Positions 18,950 to 27,214 of a stretch of DNA of 64,000 nt are shown here, in pieces (positions within the stretch are counted from its first letter, which is position 1; the number at the start of each line of letters is the position of its first letter). The notes under the pieces were generated by a model. That model saw only the letters and a list, made by a program, of their open reading frames with translations, was not told the origin of the DNA and did not search any database. This DNA is from Vreelandella piezotolerans (GTDB lineage Bacteria; Pseudomonadota; Gammaproteobacteria; Pseudomonadales; Halomonadaceae), in the NCBI RefSeq assembly GCF_012427705.1, contig NZ_CP048602.1, positions 496,001 through 560,000 of the forward strand. Direction: 5' to 3'. The position numbers and the translations under genes were made by a program.

Positions 18950-20156
18950 GGCGGTGCTCCTTCTCGGGCTTGGTAGACGTGGCATTGCCTAATAAACGCT
19001 CGAAAGCAGAGCCGTCCATACGTGTGGCATTAGGCACATAGCGCGAATAGACCTTAAACAGCATCTCGGTTGAGCTGTGTCCTAACATCCGTGCCACCCA
19101 CTCTGGATTCTCACCCGAGGCTAGAAACAGCGTCGCGGCAGTATGGCGAGTTTGGTACGGGCGGCGTTTCGTCAGCCCAAGCGACCTCAGCAAGGGATAC
19201 CACACGCGTTTCGTCACGTTGTTGTGATCAAGCGGCTGTCCCAGTTGATTGCAGAACACGTACTGGCTCATACGCCCAGTCGCGGCGTACTGCGTTTTTA
19301 AGGCGTCATATACCTGCCCAAACATGGGGATTTCACGCTGGGAGCCATCGGTCTTGGTGTATTCCGTTTCGCCATTTATCAATGTCTCGCGCACCAAGAT
19401 TTCTCGTTTAGCGAAATCGACATTTTTCCACTTCAATCCATCTATCTCACCGGTACGCATACCGGTAAAAAAGCGCACCGTGTAGTAGTTGCGATAGTCG
19501 GGGCGCACGTTATCGATGATGCGGTGGACTTCATGGAGCGAGAAGGGCTCGATGTGCGTTTTCTGTAGCTTTAACGGTTTGATATTTTTGTATGGCGTCT
19601 CGAAATCGAATCGCTCTGCGGCCTCATCCAGCACCATGCGAAGAATGGTCATATGGCTGTTGATGGTCTTTGGTGACACCAGCCCCGTTGCGCCGCGTCC
19701 CTTACGTCTAGACAGCTTGGCGCGAAACGCCAGGATATCGGCCTTCGTAATGTCACCGACGAGCTTTTTACCGAATGCGGGCTTAAGTGAGCTATCTAAG
19801 ATCGAGTTCACATTGCGCACATGAGAAGCACGCCACTGGATCTTGCTCTCTTCAAACCATTGCTCAGAAAACTCGTTGAAGAGTGGTGTGCCTAAAACAG
19901 CAGCATCTTGCTGCTCATTGGGAACGGTTGGCTGGTGAGCTTTCAGTTTTTGTAAATTGCTGCTATTAGGGAAGAACTCTGCATAATGGAACTCTCCAAG
20001 CAGCATTTTTGCTTCCATGCGCTGTAAAAGCAGTTCCAGTTGTTTGCGGTTTTTTGCGTTATCGTCAAGCAGGGTCTGCTCACGAAAGCGCTGGCCGTCA
20101 AATCGAAAGTCGATGAAAAGCTTTTTGCTTTCCTGGCGAACGCGGACCTTACCCAT
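18936..20156 (-). CDS. Tyrosine-type site-specific integrase with DUF3596-like arm domain
   Basis: A 406-residue phage/island integrase. The N-terminus (KLFIDFRFDGQRFREQTLL) matches the DUF3596 arm-DNA-binding domain; a core-binding segment follows. The catalytic domain shows the first Arg in TGMRTGEIDGL, the RHTAATLFL box, LGHSS and the nucleophile Tyr in FKVYSRYV. All expected residues are visible, so it is likely active. The start at 20156 is set by GGAGG upstream and by the family N-terminus; the open frame continues uselessly to 20336. It overlaps the excisionase-like gene by 8 bases. The probable target is tRNA-fMet at 20949-21025. Confidence 0.93.
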   Translation of the reverse strand: MGKVRVRQESKKLFIDFRFDGQRFREQTLLDDNAKNRKQLELLLQRMEAKMLLGEFHYAEFFPNSSNLQKLKAHQPTVPNEQQDAAVLGTPLFNEFSEQWFEESKIQWRASHVRNVNSILDSSLKPAFGKKLVGDITKADILAFRAKLSRRKGRGATGLVSPKTINSHMTILRMVLDEAAERFDFETPYKNIKPLKLQKTHIEPFSLHEVHRIIDNVRPDYRNYYTVRFFTGMRTGEIDGLKWKNVDFAKREILVRETLINGETEYTKTDGSQREIPMFGQVYDALKTQYAATGRMSQYVFCNQLGQPLDHNNVTKRVWYPLLRSLGLTKRRPYQTRHTAATLFLASGENPEWVARMLGHSSTEMLFKVYSRYVPNATRMDGSAFERLLGNATSTKPEKEHRHETA

Positions 20157-20388
20157 GGCAGATGCCTCCGTTAGCCATCGGTATGACGACTTGCTGTTGG
20201 CGAGGAGTTTCTCGCAGCATTTCCTCTTGAATAGCTTCCCAGATATACAGGATTTTCCGACGACCAAAGGGGCGGATGTAATGGGTGCCTTCGATAAGCA
20301 CGCTGTCTTTGAGCTGCTGGCGGATGGTACGTGCATCGTATTTGATACGAGAGGCGAGTTCTTCCGTTGTCAGAAAAGTGCAGTCCAT
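20149..20388 (-). CDS. Excisionase-like small DNA-binding protein
   Basis: 79 residues beginning MDCTFLTTEELASRIKYDAR, with a winged-helix/AlpA-like pattern (T-TEELASRI, then RTIRQQLKDS, then HYIRPFGRRKILYIWEAI), as in excisionases and phage regulators. GAGGAGAT precedes the ATG. It is translationally coupled to the integrase by an 8-base overlap and divergent from the HTH gene at 20514. Directing Int toward excision is inferred from family and position. Confidence 0.7.
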   Translation of the reverse strand: MDCTFLTTEELASRIKYDARTIRQQLKDSVLIEGTHYIRPFGRRKILYIWEAIQEEMLRETPRQQQVVIPMANGGICHG

Positions 20389-20410
20389 GAGACTATCTCC
20401 TCATGTGGTG

Positions 20411-20487
20411 ATCATTTGATAATATTTTTAATCGCTCGATTAGAAATATATACAATCAAATGATTATTTCAACCACTTTTTGATAAT
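20411..20487. promoter_or_regulatory. Operator-like repeats between divergent xis-like and HTH genes
   Basis: This AT-rich spacer holds ATCATTTGAT (20411-20420) and its exact reverse complement ATCAAATGAT (20455-20464). The nonamer TTTGATAAT is also repeated at 20415-20423 and 20479-20487. Placement between the two starts suggests binding sites for the neighbouring HTH protein controlling both directions. Binding itself is inferred. Confidence 0.55.
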
Positions 20488-20513
20488 TTTTATGATCAAT
20501 AATAGAGAAGACG

Positions 20514-20756
20514 ATGATTCGGTATCACTTAAAAGAGCTGATTGCTGAGAAGGAATTTGCCGAGCGGCGCAGAATTACGATCGGGGAGATAGCGAAAGAA
20601 ACGGGCATCAACCGGATGACGTTATCGAAAATTATCAATCACCCAGGCCACAGTACGGTCACAGATAATCTAGACAGGCTTTGCTACTACTTTGATTGTG
20701 AGATCGAACAGCTAGTGACTCACATCAAGGAGCCCAGTCCAGAACCTGAACCCTAA
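20514..20756 (+). CDS. Small Cro/C1-type helix-turn-helix regulator
   Basis: 80 residues; residues about 20-65 form an XRE-type HTH (ITIGEIAKETGINRMTLSKI, then a LDRLCYYFDCEIEQLV segment). The C-terminus is a short acidic Pro-rich tail. It lacks a separate sensing or dimerisation domain, as in Cro-like repressors of small islands. It is divergent from the excisionase-like gene, with operator-like repeats between the two. Control of element excision is the likely role by context. Confidence 0.75.
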   Translation: MIRYHLKELIAEKEFAERRRITIGEIAKETGINRMTLSKIINHPGHSTVTDNLDRLCYYFDCEIEQLVTHIKEPSPEPEP

Positions 20757-20850
20757 CTCGGTAGGAAGGAAAACGAAGGAAGTGTTGAAGAAGCTGCTCG
20801 GTGCCTGAAGGTCACCACTTTTTTTACCTATCGAGAGGCATTTTAAAAAA

Positions 20851-20879
20851 TGGGCACGGTGTGGGCACAATTTGGGCAC
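20851..20879 (+). repeat. Three TGGGCAC direct repeats, candidate integrase arm sites
   Basis: TGGGCAC occurs at 20851-20857, 20862-20868 and 20873-20879, i.e. in exact 11-base phase and so on one face of the helix. The array lies 70-98 bases from the tRNA-fMet 3' end. Arm-type sites of tyrosine integrases have this kind of spacing and position. Binding is inferred. Confidence 0.55.
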
Positions 20880-20906
20880 AGAGCTTTTTGGAAGGGCAGG
20901 CAACAA

Positions 20907-20940
20907 AAAAGGCAGATCAGTAAGTAACTGATCTGCCTTT
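20907..20940 (-). terminator. Intrinsic terminator of tRNA-fMet
   Basis: On the minus strand AAAGGCAGATCAGTTA and its complement form a hairpin (arms about AGGCAGATCAGT / ACTGATCTGCCT) followed by a T run, starting 9 bases after the tRNA 3' end. The stem is long and also has A residues on the other side, so it may act in both directions. Confidence 0.8.
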
Positions 20941-20948
20941 CAAAATAT

Positions 20949-21025
<77 letters not shown>

Positions 21026-21039
21026 TCAACGTGGGGCGT

Positions 21040-21067
21040 ATTCTACGTATTTATGGCAATAAGTCAA
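21040..21067 (-). promoter_or_regulatory. Sigma-70 promoter of tRNA-fMet
   Basis: On the minus strand TTGACT (21062-21067) and TAGAAT (21040-21045) are separated by 16 bases. A GC-rich stretch (CGCCCC) follows the -10, as in stringently controlled stable-RNA promoters. Confidence 0.75.
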
Positions 21068-21301
21068 CCCCTTCGATAAAACGTTTCCTTGCTGGTGGTC
21101 AGCTTCATCGTGCTGCAACATTGAAAGAGTAAAGCTATGCTTTCAATAGGCATAACAAAAAGCTTACTGTCGGTGTGTCGCCCAAGAGAACACGCGGCAT
21201 GCCGTGAGTGAAAGAAGCGTGAAAGCGCTCATTCAAAGTGGCTTGCGACGCCATAACAGTGCTTAAAGTCCAAGCCATTTGTCATATCAGGGAGGTAGTC
21301 A

Positions 21302-22048
21302 ATGGCCAATCAAGCCCCCGTCGCCTGGGTAACTGGTGGAACTGGTGGAATCGGAACGGCAATTTGCCGTTCGTTGGCGGATGCGGGTTATTTGGTAGTG
21401 GCGGGGTATCACAATCCCGACAAGGCCAAGACCTGGTTAGAAGCGCAAAAAGCCGACGGCTATAACAACATCGCGCTATCGGGTGTTGATTTATCCGACC
21501 ACAATGCCTGCGTCGAAGGTGCCCGTGAGATCCATGAAACGCATGGTCCGATCAGCGTGCTGGTCAACTGTGCCGGTATCACTCGCGATGGCACCATGAA
21601 GAAAATGTCCTACGAGCAGTGGTATCAGGTCATCGATACCAACTTGAACAGTGTGTTCAATACCTGCCGCAGCGTTATCGAGATGATGTTGGAGAACGGC
21701 TACGGTCGCATCATCAACATCTCTTCCATCAACGGTCGCAAAGGACAGTTCGGGCAGGTGAACTACGCCGCAGCCAAAGCGGGGATGCACGGGTTGACCA
21801 TGTCGTTGGCGCAAGAAACGGCGACCAAGGGCATTACCGTAAACACCGTCTCGCCTGGCTATATCGCCACCGATATGATCATGAAAATTCCGGAGCAGGT
21901 GCGCGAAGCGATTCGTGAAACGATTCCGGTCAAGCGCTACGGCACTCCCGAAGAGATTGGCCGCTTGGTGACCTTCCTGGCCGATAAAGAGTCCGGCTTC
22001 ATTACAGGCGCCAACATCGATATCAACGGTGGCCAATTCATGGGCTAA
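21302..22048 (+). CDS. phaB: Acetoacetyl-CoA reductase (NADPH), PhaB type
   Basis: A 248-residue short-chain dehydrogenase that reduces acetoacetyl-CoA to (R)-3-hydroxybutyryl-CoA for polyhydroxybutyrate synthesis. The cofactor loop VTGGTGGIG (about 10-18), NCAG, the catalytic Ser in INISSINGRKGQ, and Tyr/Lys in YAAAKAG are visible. The GYHNP and GVDLSD segments are typical of PhaB rather than FabG. GGGAGG stands 7 bases before the ATG. It stands alone without phaA or phaC and has a 3' hairpin. FabG remains a less likely alternative. Confidence 0.88.
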   Translation: MANQAPVAWVTGGTGGIGTAICRSLADAGYLVVAGYHNPDKAKTWLEAQKADGYNNIALSGVDLSDHNACVEGAREIHETHGPISVLVNCAGITRDGTMKKMSYEQWYQVIDTNLNSVFNTCRSVIEMMLENGYGRIINISSINGRKGQFGQVNYAAAKAGMHGLTMSLAQETATKGITVNTVSPGYIATDMIMKIPEQVREAIRETIPVKRYGTPEEIGRLVTFLADKESGFITGANIDINGGQFMG

Positions 22049-22065
22049 GCCCCCGACATCCCCCA

Positions 22066-22125
22066 CGTTCTCTTTCCACAAGAAAGAGAACGCAAAACGG
22101 GAGGCGATCTGCCTCCCGTTTGCTA
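22066..22125 (+). terminator. Double hairpin after phaB
   Basis: Two adjacent hairpins: arms 22066-22076/22082-22092 (11 bp, CGTTCTCTTTC) and arms 22095-22105/22111-22121 (11 bp, AAACGGGAGGC). The second ends in TTTGCTATTT. They separate phaB from the convergent DUF349 gene, and the second probably terminates both directions. Confidence 0.75.
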
Positions 22126-22148
22126 TTTAGCGACTAGGTACGCTCCGG

Positions 22149-24956
22149 TTAGGGTTGCGGTGGGCGCGCTAAACGGCCCAGTAGGTTGTCCAACTCGTTG
22201 ACTTCCTGCTGCCAAAGACGTTTTGGCATAGGGCCGAGGGCCAAGAGGTCGACCAGCACCTCCTCTAGTTCGTCTGCTTTGCTGCGTTCAGCGTTCAGGC
22301 CATTATTCAAACGCTCTACTTGAATGGCAAGCCTTAGCGGTTCGTCCCGCTGCTTGACGCTGCCGAGAGCAAGCAGTGAGAGATGGACACGCAGGCGTGC
22401 CAACTGCTCCTCAACGTCGTCCTGCTGTGCGCTGGAGAGAGGCTGCGTGGTAGACGAACGGACCTCGTTACGGCGCTGGTGCGCATCGCGATACGTAGTG
22501 GGCAGAGGCGCGGTCAGCACGCCAGCGGCGTCCACCGTCTGAGCATCTTCACCACTGAGTGCCCGATGGTCCGCTGCCAGATGTGCATTGATCAGGGGCA
22601 GTAGCGCATGCCACTGCTGCACCTTGTCGACGACTTCAAGGCGGCTCAAGCGTTCCCGTTTTGCACGCAAGATGCCGCCAAGCCGTTTCTGCATGCCGTC
22701 GCTTCGGCGGTTGCGGGGCAGCGGCTCTAGCTGCTGAAGACGGGCAAGGTAAGCCTCTAGCCGCTCGGCCTCATTGGCGTGGGCGGGTTGCCAGCTATCC
22801 ATGTCATCAATGAGATGCTGAAGCTGGTCGAGCGTTTGCTGTTGCCGAGCGGCTTGCTCCTGTTTTTGAGCGTCGCGCTGCGCAAAAAGCTGGTCACAGG
22901 CGCTACGAAAGGTCTTCCAGAGCGCTTGTTCGTCACCCTTTGGCGCCCGCCCGAGTGACCGCCACTGCTGCTGTAGCCGCTTGGTGTGAGCAATACGCGT
23001 TGCCAGCGGCTGCTCGGAATCGTTCTGCAACGCCTGTACCTGCTCGATCATTGAACGTTTTTGCGCTGCGATTTGCTCGGCGCGCTGGTCGATCAGTGCT
23101 TGAAGGCGGTGACGAATCGCACCAAATCGGCGGCCAATGGCTTCGGAGTGCTCTCGGGGGATGGGAGAGTAGTGGCGCCATTGGTGACGTGCTTTGTCAC
23201 GGATCTCCCGCAGCACGTCGGGGTCTGCATCCTCGGCGGGCTGAGCCAGCAGCGTTTCAAGCTGCTTACAGAGTGCCTCGCGGCCACGCAAGTTGGCCTC
23301 GCGCTCTTGGTCGAGCTGGTCACGCCAGGGCGCTAAGCGCTCATGAATACGATCAGACGCTGCACGAAAGCGCGCGGATTGCTCTCTATTGGCTGCCGCA
23401 TCGCCCAGTGCTTTCCACTCCTTTACGAGCTGGCGGTGATGACGGTCCAGCGCCGATTCGGCCATATGAGGATCGTCGGCCAAGGCTTCGATACTGGCGC
23501 AGAGCTGCTCACGCTTGGGACCTGCCACAAAACCGCGCCAGTCGCGCAGCTCGGCAAGCCGCGCGCCAAGATGTTTCAAGCGACGCTTGAGCGGCTTGGC
23601 CTCTTCGTCCGTGAGGGCATCGAAGGTGGGCTTCAAACGTTGGTGGAGGCGGCTGGCGCTCTTGAACGCGCCGCGCTCTAGCAGGTGCTCGAAGTTATCG
23701 AGCTCACCCTCAAGCGCATCGTGCGACACCTCTGGGCTTGCGGGGGCCGCTTGCTGAGACGCTAGCTGTTTTTGCGCCTGAGCCAGAAGCGCAGGTGGGG
23801 TCAGGGCCTCGGGCCAGCGGCATGCGTTGACATGCTTTGACAACGCTTGATCATCGCTATTGGCCAGGGCGCGCTCCACCGCAGGGCATTGTGCTTGCCA
23901 GCGCTGCCACGCTTCCATACTCTGCTCGTACTGCGCCAGCGCTTGGCTGTAACGTTGCTGCGTGACTTCGTTAGGAGGATGAAGGTCAGACAGCGCCTGC
24001 CAGCGCTGACCCAAAAGCTGACGCTGGGCGCGCAGGCTGTCGATATCCTGGGCGGTCAGTTCCTCGGCCTGGGTGAGGCCTTCTAAGGTTTCTTCTAACC
24101 CCTCCAGCAGATGGTCACGCGTACTATCCGCTTCAGCGCGGCGGGCTAGGCGCTGTTGATGCGCCTGTTCCTGGGTTTCGTGATCGTGCAGCGTTTTACG
24201 GCATCCCAGCATGGCTTGCTGGAAACGCTGCTCTTGGCTGATGCTGGGCGGATGATTGAGCTGCTGCCACTCGCGCTCCAAGTGGCGCAAACGGCCGCCG
24301 TAAAGTGGCTCCCACGGGGCACGGGCGTGCTGCTCCAACTGCCTCAATAGGTGCTCGCGCTGTTCCTGTTGCTCTTCTAACCACTGTTCGTCGTTACGCC
24401 GCTGGGTGAGCTGCTCCTTCGCAAAACGTATGATCTGGCGGTCGCGACGCGCCTCTTTCAATAGCCGCTTGAGCGACTCCTCGCTATCGATACGCTGCGC
24501 TGCCTGATGGCGTACCGCTGCTACGCTATTGTGGCACGCTTGGTGGACTAGATCGGCTTCATTGCTCAACTGTTCAACGGCGATGAGTCGCAGGCCTAGA
24601 TTGTCGCCCTGCAGCGCAATCGCGTTGAGCAGTCGTTGGTCGCTCAGCAACGCCACCTGGGCTTGGCGCTGCTGTAGGTCGCTATGCCCCTCGGCACCCG
24701 TGAGCCGCTGACACACCGCGTTGAACCATGACTCGTTCTCCTGATGCGGCGGATAGGCAGCCAGCAGTTTTTCGATATCGTCGAGCGCAAGCAGGGCCGC
24801 GAGCTGGATGTCGCTGTCGCTATCGCTGGCCAGAGAGAGTAGGGCCTCCCGCTGCTCTGAGTGCTGCGGGTCGAGGGATTGAAGTGCCTTGCGGCGCACC
24901 TCGGGATCGGGGTGTTGCCACCGAGGAGCGAACAGGCGTCGTAACAGTCCGTGCAT
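22149..24956 (-). CDS. Large DUF349-domain coiled-coil protein
   Basis: A 935-residue soluble protein. The first ~90 residues resemble HEAT-type helices (HPDPEVRRKALQSLDP). Most of the rest is Gln/Glu/Arg-rich helix with repeated WKALGDA, WRSLGRAPKGDEQALWKTF and FRAASDRIHERL units. I recognise these as tandem DUF349 repeats, known from a conserved gammaproteobacterial family of unknown function. There is no signal or membrane segment. It is convergent with phaB and divergent from minC. Many long frames on the opposite strand are composition shadows. Confidence 0.85.
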   Translation of the reverse strand: MHGLLRRLFAPRWQHPDPEVRRKALQSLDPQHSEQREALLSLASDSDSDIQLAALLALDDIEKLLAAYPPHQENESWFNAVCQRLTGAEGHSDLQQRQAQVALLSDQRLLNAIALQGDNLGLRLIAVEQLSNEADLVHQACHNSVAAVRHQAAQRIDSEESLKRLLKEARRDRQIIRFAKEQLTQRRNDEQWLEEQQEQREHLLRQLEQHARAPWEPLYGGRLRHLEREWQQLNHPPSISQEQRFQQAMLGCRKTLHDHETQEQAHQQRLARRAEADSTRDHLLEGLEETLEGLTQAEELTAQDIDSLRAQRQLLGQRWQALSDLHPPNEVTQQRYSQALAQYEQSMEAWQRWQAQCPAVERALANSDDQALSKHVNACRWPEALTPPALLAQAQKQLASQQAAPASPEVSHDALEGELDNFEHLLERGAFKSASRLHQRLKPTFDALTDEEAKPLKRRLKHLGARLAELRDWRGFVAGPKREQLCASIEALADDPHMAESALDRHHRQLVKEWKALGDAAANREQSARFRAASDRIHERLAPWRDQLDQEREANLRGREALCKQLETLLAQPAEDADPDVLREIRDKARHQWRHYSPIPREHSEAIGRRFGAIRHRLQALIDQRAEQIAAQKRSMIEQVQALQNDSEQPLATRIAHTKRLQQQWRSLGRAPKGDEQALWKTFRSACDQLFAQRDAQKQEQAARQQQTLDQLQHLIDDMDSWQPAHANEAERLEAYLARLQQLEPLPRNRRSDGMQKRLGGILRAKRERLSRLEVVDKVQQWHALLPLINAHLAADHRALSGEDAQTVDAAGVLTAPLPTTYRDAHQRRNEVRSSTTQPLSSAQQDDVEEQLARLRVHLSLLALGSVKQRDEPLRLAIQVERLNNGLNAERSKADELEEVLVDLLALGPMPKRLWQQEVNELDNLLGRLARPPQP

Positions 24957-25137
24957 GGATCATCCTGCTGTGAGGTGCGGAACGTGAAAAAAATCAGACA
25001 TCGATGAGCAGGCGGTTGCAGTCCTCGTCGCTGTCGCTTAGCTTTGCCTTAGCGCGGTGAGTTCTCCAGCCAGTCACCACGCAAGGCGCGAGATTGCGCT
25101 ACCCTTATCTTACCTGAACATGACATGGAGTTCGGCC

Positions 25138-25875
25138 ATGAGCCTCAACGCCAACAGTGCCGACGTAGCCTTCACCTTCAAGGGCGGCATGCTGCCGATG
25201 ACCGTCATGGAGTTGACGAGCGCTGACCCGGAGCGTATCCGGCGTCAGCTGGCTGGCAAACTGTCGCAATCTCCTGCGTTCTTTCAGCATACACCCGTTG
25301 TGCTGAGCGTGGAAAAACTCGATGAGCCCCACCTGGCCCTGGAGCGCATCTGCGCAGTATGCCGTGATCACAAACTATTGCCCGTAGCGGTGCGCGGTGG
25401 AGCCGAGCCGATTCGACAGTCGGCGTGGGCGCTAGGGCTGGGGTGGTTCGCACCCGTTGAAGAGGGACGCGTACGCGCCTTGGAAAGCGTTGAACCGATT
25501 GCCGAACCCGAGGAAACCGACAGCGAGCCTGAAACGAGCGGTTTGGGAGCATCCCGGCTTTATCGTGGCACGGTGCGCTCAGGCCAGCAGGTGAGCGCTG
25601 CAGAGGGCGACTTGATCGTCATCGGTGCCGTCAATGCAGGCGCTGAAGTGTTGGCGGCAGGCAGTATTCACGTTTACGGCGCGTTACGTGGCCGCGCATT
25701 GGCAGGCATTCATGGCAATACTCAAGCGGGTATTTTTTGTCGCGAGTTGGAAGCCGAACTGCTCTCCGTGGCGGGTAATTACAAACGGCTGGAAGATATC
25801 GACTCTCAACTGTTGGGACGTGCTGCCGAAGTCCATTTTGTCAAAGAGCAGTTAGAGATTAAGCCGCTGGGATAA
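25138..25875 (+). CDS. minC: Septum-site inhibitor MinC
   Basis: A 245-residue inhibitor of FtsZ polymerisation, recruited by MinD. The N-terminal domain starts at SADVAFTFKGGMLPMTV. The C-terminal beta-helix domain shows GDLIVIGAVNAGAEVLAAGS, then HVYGALRGRALAGIHGN. The two are joined by an acidic linker (EPEETDSEPETS, about 145-160). The start at 25138 is preferred over upstream in-frame codons because of GGAG about 9 bases before it. It is first in the minC-minD-minE order, with a 149-base gap to minD. Confidence 0.95.
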   Translation: MSLNANSADVAFTFKGGMLPMTVMELTSADPERIRRQLAGKLSQSPAFFQHTPVVLSVEKLDEPHLALERICAVCRDHKLLPVAVRGGAEPIRQSAWALGLGWFAPVEEGRVRALESVEPIAEPEETDSEPETSGLGASRLYRGTVRSGQQVSAAEGDLIVIGAVNAGAEVLAAGSIHVYGALRGRALAGIHGNTQAGIFCRELEAELLSVAGNYKRLEDIDSQLLGRAAEVHFVKEQLEIKPLG

Positions 25876-26024
25876 GCCACACGACTGAGTGTCGGATAGT
25901 GCATCGTGCTTAGCGACGCCACGGCTGCGATCCGTTACAGTGTGTGTTTTGTTGACAGTGATGTTCCCGTTATGCGGGTAGCGCCACGCGCTCGCAATGA
26001 ACGACTTCAAGAAGGAAGTGACTC

Positions 26025-26843
26025 TTGGCCAAAATTATAGTTGTGACCTCAGGTAAAGGGGGGGTCGGTAAAACCACCAGCGCTGCGGCGATTTCGACAG
26101 GGCTCGCGCTGCGTGGCAAAAAGACGGTCGTGATCGATTTCGACGTGGGGCTGCGCAACCTGGATTTGATCATGGGCTGCGAGCGCCGAGTGGTGTATGA
26201 CTTGGTCAACGTGATCCAAGGCGAGGCGGGGCTGAATCAGGCGCTGATCCGTGATAAGCGCGTCGAGAATTTGTTCATTTTACCGGCCTCGCAGACCCGG
26301 GATAAGGATGCGCTGACCCAAGAAGGCGTTGAGAAAGTCCTGGAGCAGTTGAAAGATGATTTCGACTACATCTTGTGCGATTCCCCCGCTGGGATCGAGC
26401 GAGGCGCGCAACTGGCAATGTACTACGCCGACGAAGCCATCGTCGTGACTAACCCCGAAGTCTCTTCGGTACGTGACTCTGATCGCATTCTTGGGTTGCT
26501 AGGTTCGAAAACTCAGCGTGCCGAGCAGGGCCTCGATCCGGTCAAAGAGCATTTGCTGATTACCCGCTATAACCCTGCCCGTGTCACCTCAGGCGATATG
26601 CTGACCCTGGACGATATTCGCGAGATTCTGGCGATCGATCTATTGGGTCTCATTCCAGAATCCGAAGCCGTGTTACGAGCCTCTAACCAAGGGGTGCCCG
26701 TCACCCATGATGGCGGGAGCGATGCGGGCCAGGCGTACGCCGATACTGTGTCACGCCTACTAGGGGAGGAGATGCCGCTGCGCTTTCATGAGATGCAGCG
26801 TAAAGGCTTGTTGAGCAGGATGTTTGGGGGTAGTCGTCGATGA
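26025..26843 (+). CDS. minD: Septum-site ATPase MinD (TTG start)
   Basis: A 272-residue membrane-cycling ATPase that positions MinC at the poles. The deviant Walker [10 protein letters not shown] (residues 10-18), the switch region [11 protein letters not shown] and [11 protein letters not shown] are all standard. The C-terminal amphipathic membrane helix ([12 protein letters not shown]) is present. The only start giving the family N-terminus [13 protein letters not shown] is a TTG at 26025, with AAGGA 10 bases upstream. The minE start overlaps its stop by 4 bases. Confidence 0.97.
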   Translation: MAKIIVVTSGKGGVGKTTSAAAISTGLALRGKKTVVIDFDVGLRNLDLIMGCERRVVYDLVNVIQGEAGLNQALIRDKRVENLFILPASQTRDKDALTQEGVEKVLEQLKDDFDYILCDSPAGIERGAQLAMYYADEAIVVTNPEVSSVRDSDRILGLLGSKTQRAEQGLDPVKEHLLITRYNPARVTSGDMLTLDDIREILAIDLLGLIPESEAVLRASNQGVPVTHDGGSDAGQAYADTVSRLLGEEMPLRFHEMQRKGLLSRMFGGSRR

Positions 26844-27091
26844 AACTGTTGGAGTTCTTGAAGCGTGAGCGCAAGAAATCCGCCTCGGTGGCCAAAGAAC
26901 GATTACAAATCATCGTGGCGCATCAGCGTAGCCAGCGTGGTCAGCCTGATTACATGCCGCTGCTTGAGCGCGAACTGCTCGAAGTGATTCGTCGTTACGT
27001 GCATGTGGACGACGATGCCATTCAAATTTCACTGGATAGTGAAGATAACTGCTCGGTACTGGAACTGAACGTAACGCTGCCCAAAAGCTAA
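26840..27091 (+). CDS. minE: Cell-division topological specificity factor MinE
   Basis: 83 residues. It binds MinD, stimulates its ATPase and drives pole-to-pole oscillation. The N-terminal membrane and anti-MinCD region ([20 protein letters not shown]) and the C-terminal dimer domain ([14 protein letters not shown]) are normal. It overlaps minD by ATGA, so the two are translationally coupled. Confidence 0.95.
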   Translation: MKLLEFLKRERKKSASVAKERLQIIVAHQRSQRGQPDYMPLLERELLEVIRRYVHVDDDAIQISLDSEDNCSVLELNVTLPKS

Positions 27092-27214
27092 GCGTCAATG
27101 TGCGTTCGGGGCGGCGGGTGGCGTCGCGGGTGTGCTAGTCTTGGGCTTTTGTTCCCATCCAGCGAAGGTTGTCGGCGCATGGATGGGCGGTCACGCTCAA
27201 GGGAGTTTGCATCC

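Noticed and set aside
1..20948. Second attachment copy of the tRNA-fMet 3' end
   Set aside because: Reading the left part I found no second TGGTAGCGGGGACC-type stretch, so I do not claim an attR within the window.
21491..22081. 196-codon frame antisense to phaB
   Set aside because: It is the complement shadow of a strongly coding, conserved gene and has no homologous motif.
22324..24350. Several long reading frames opposite the DUF349 gene
   Set aside because: They lack plausible start sites and known motifs and follow from the biased codon use of a Gln/Glu/Arg-rich gene.
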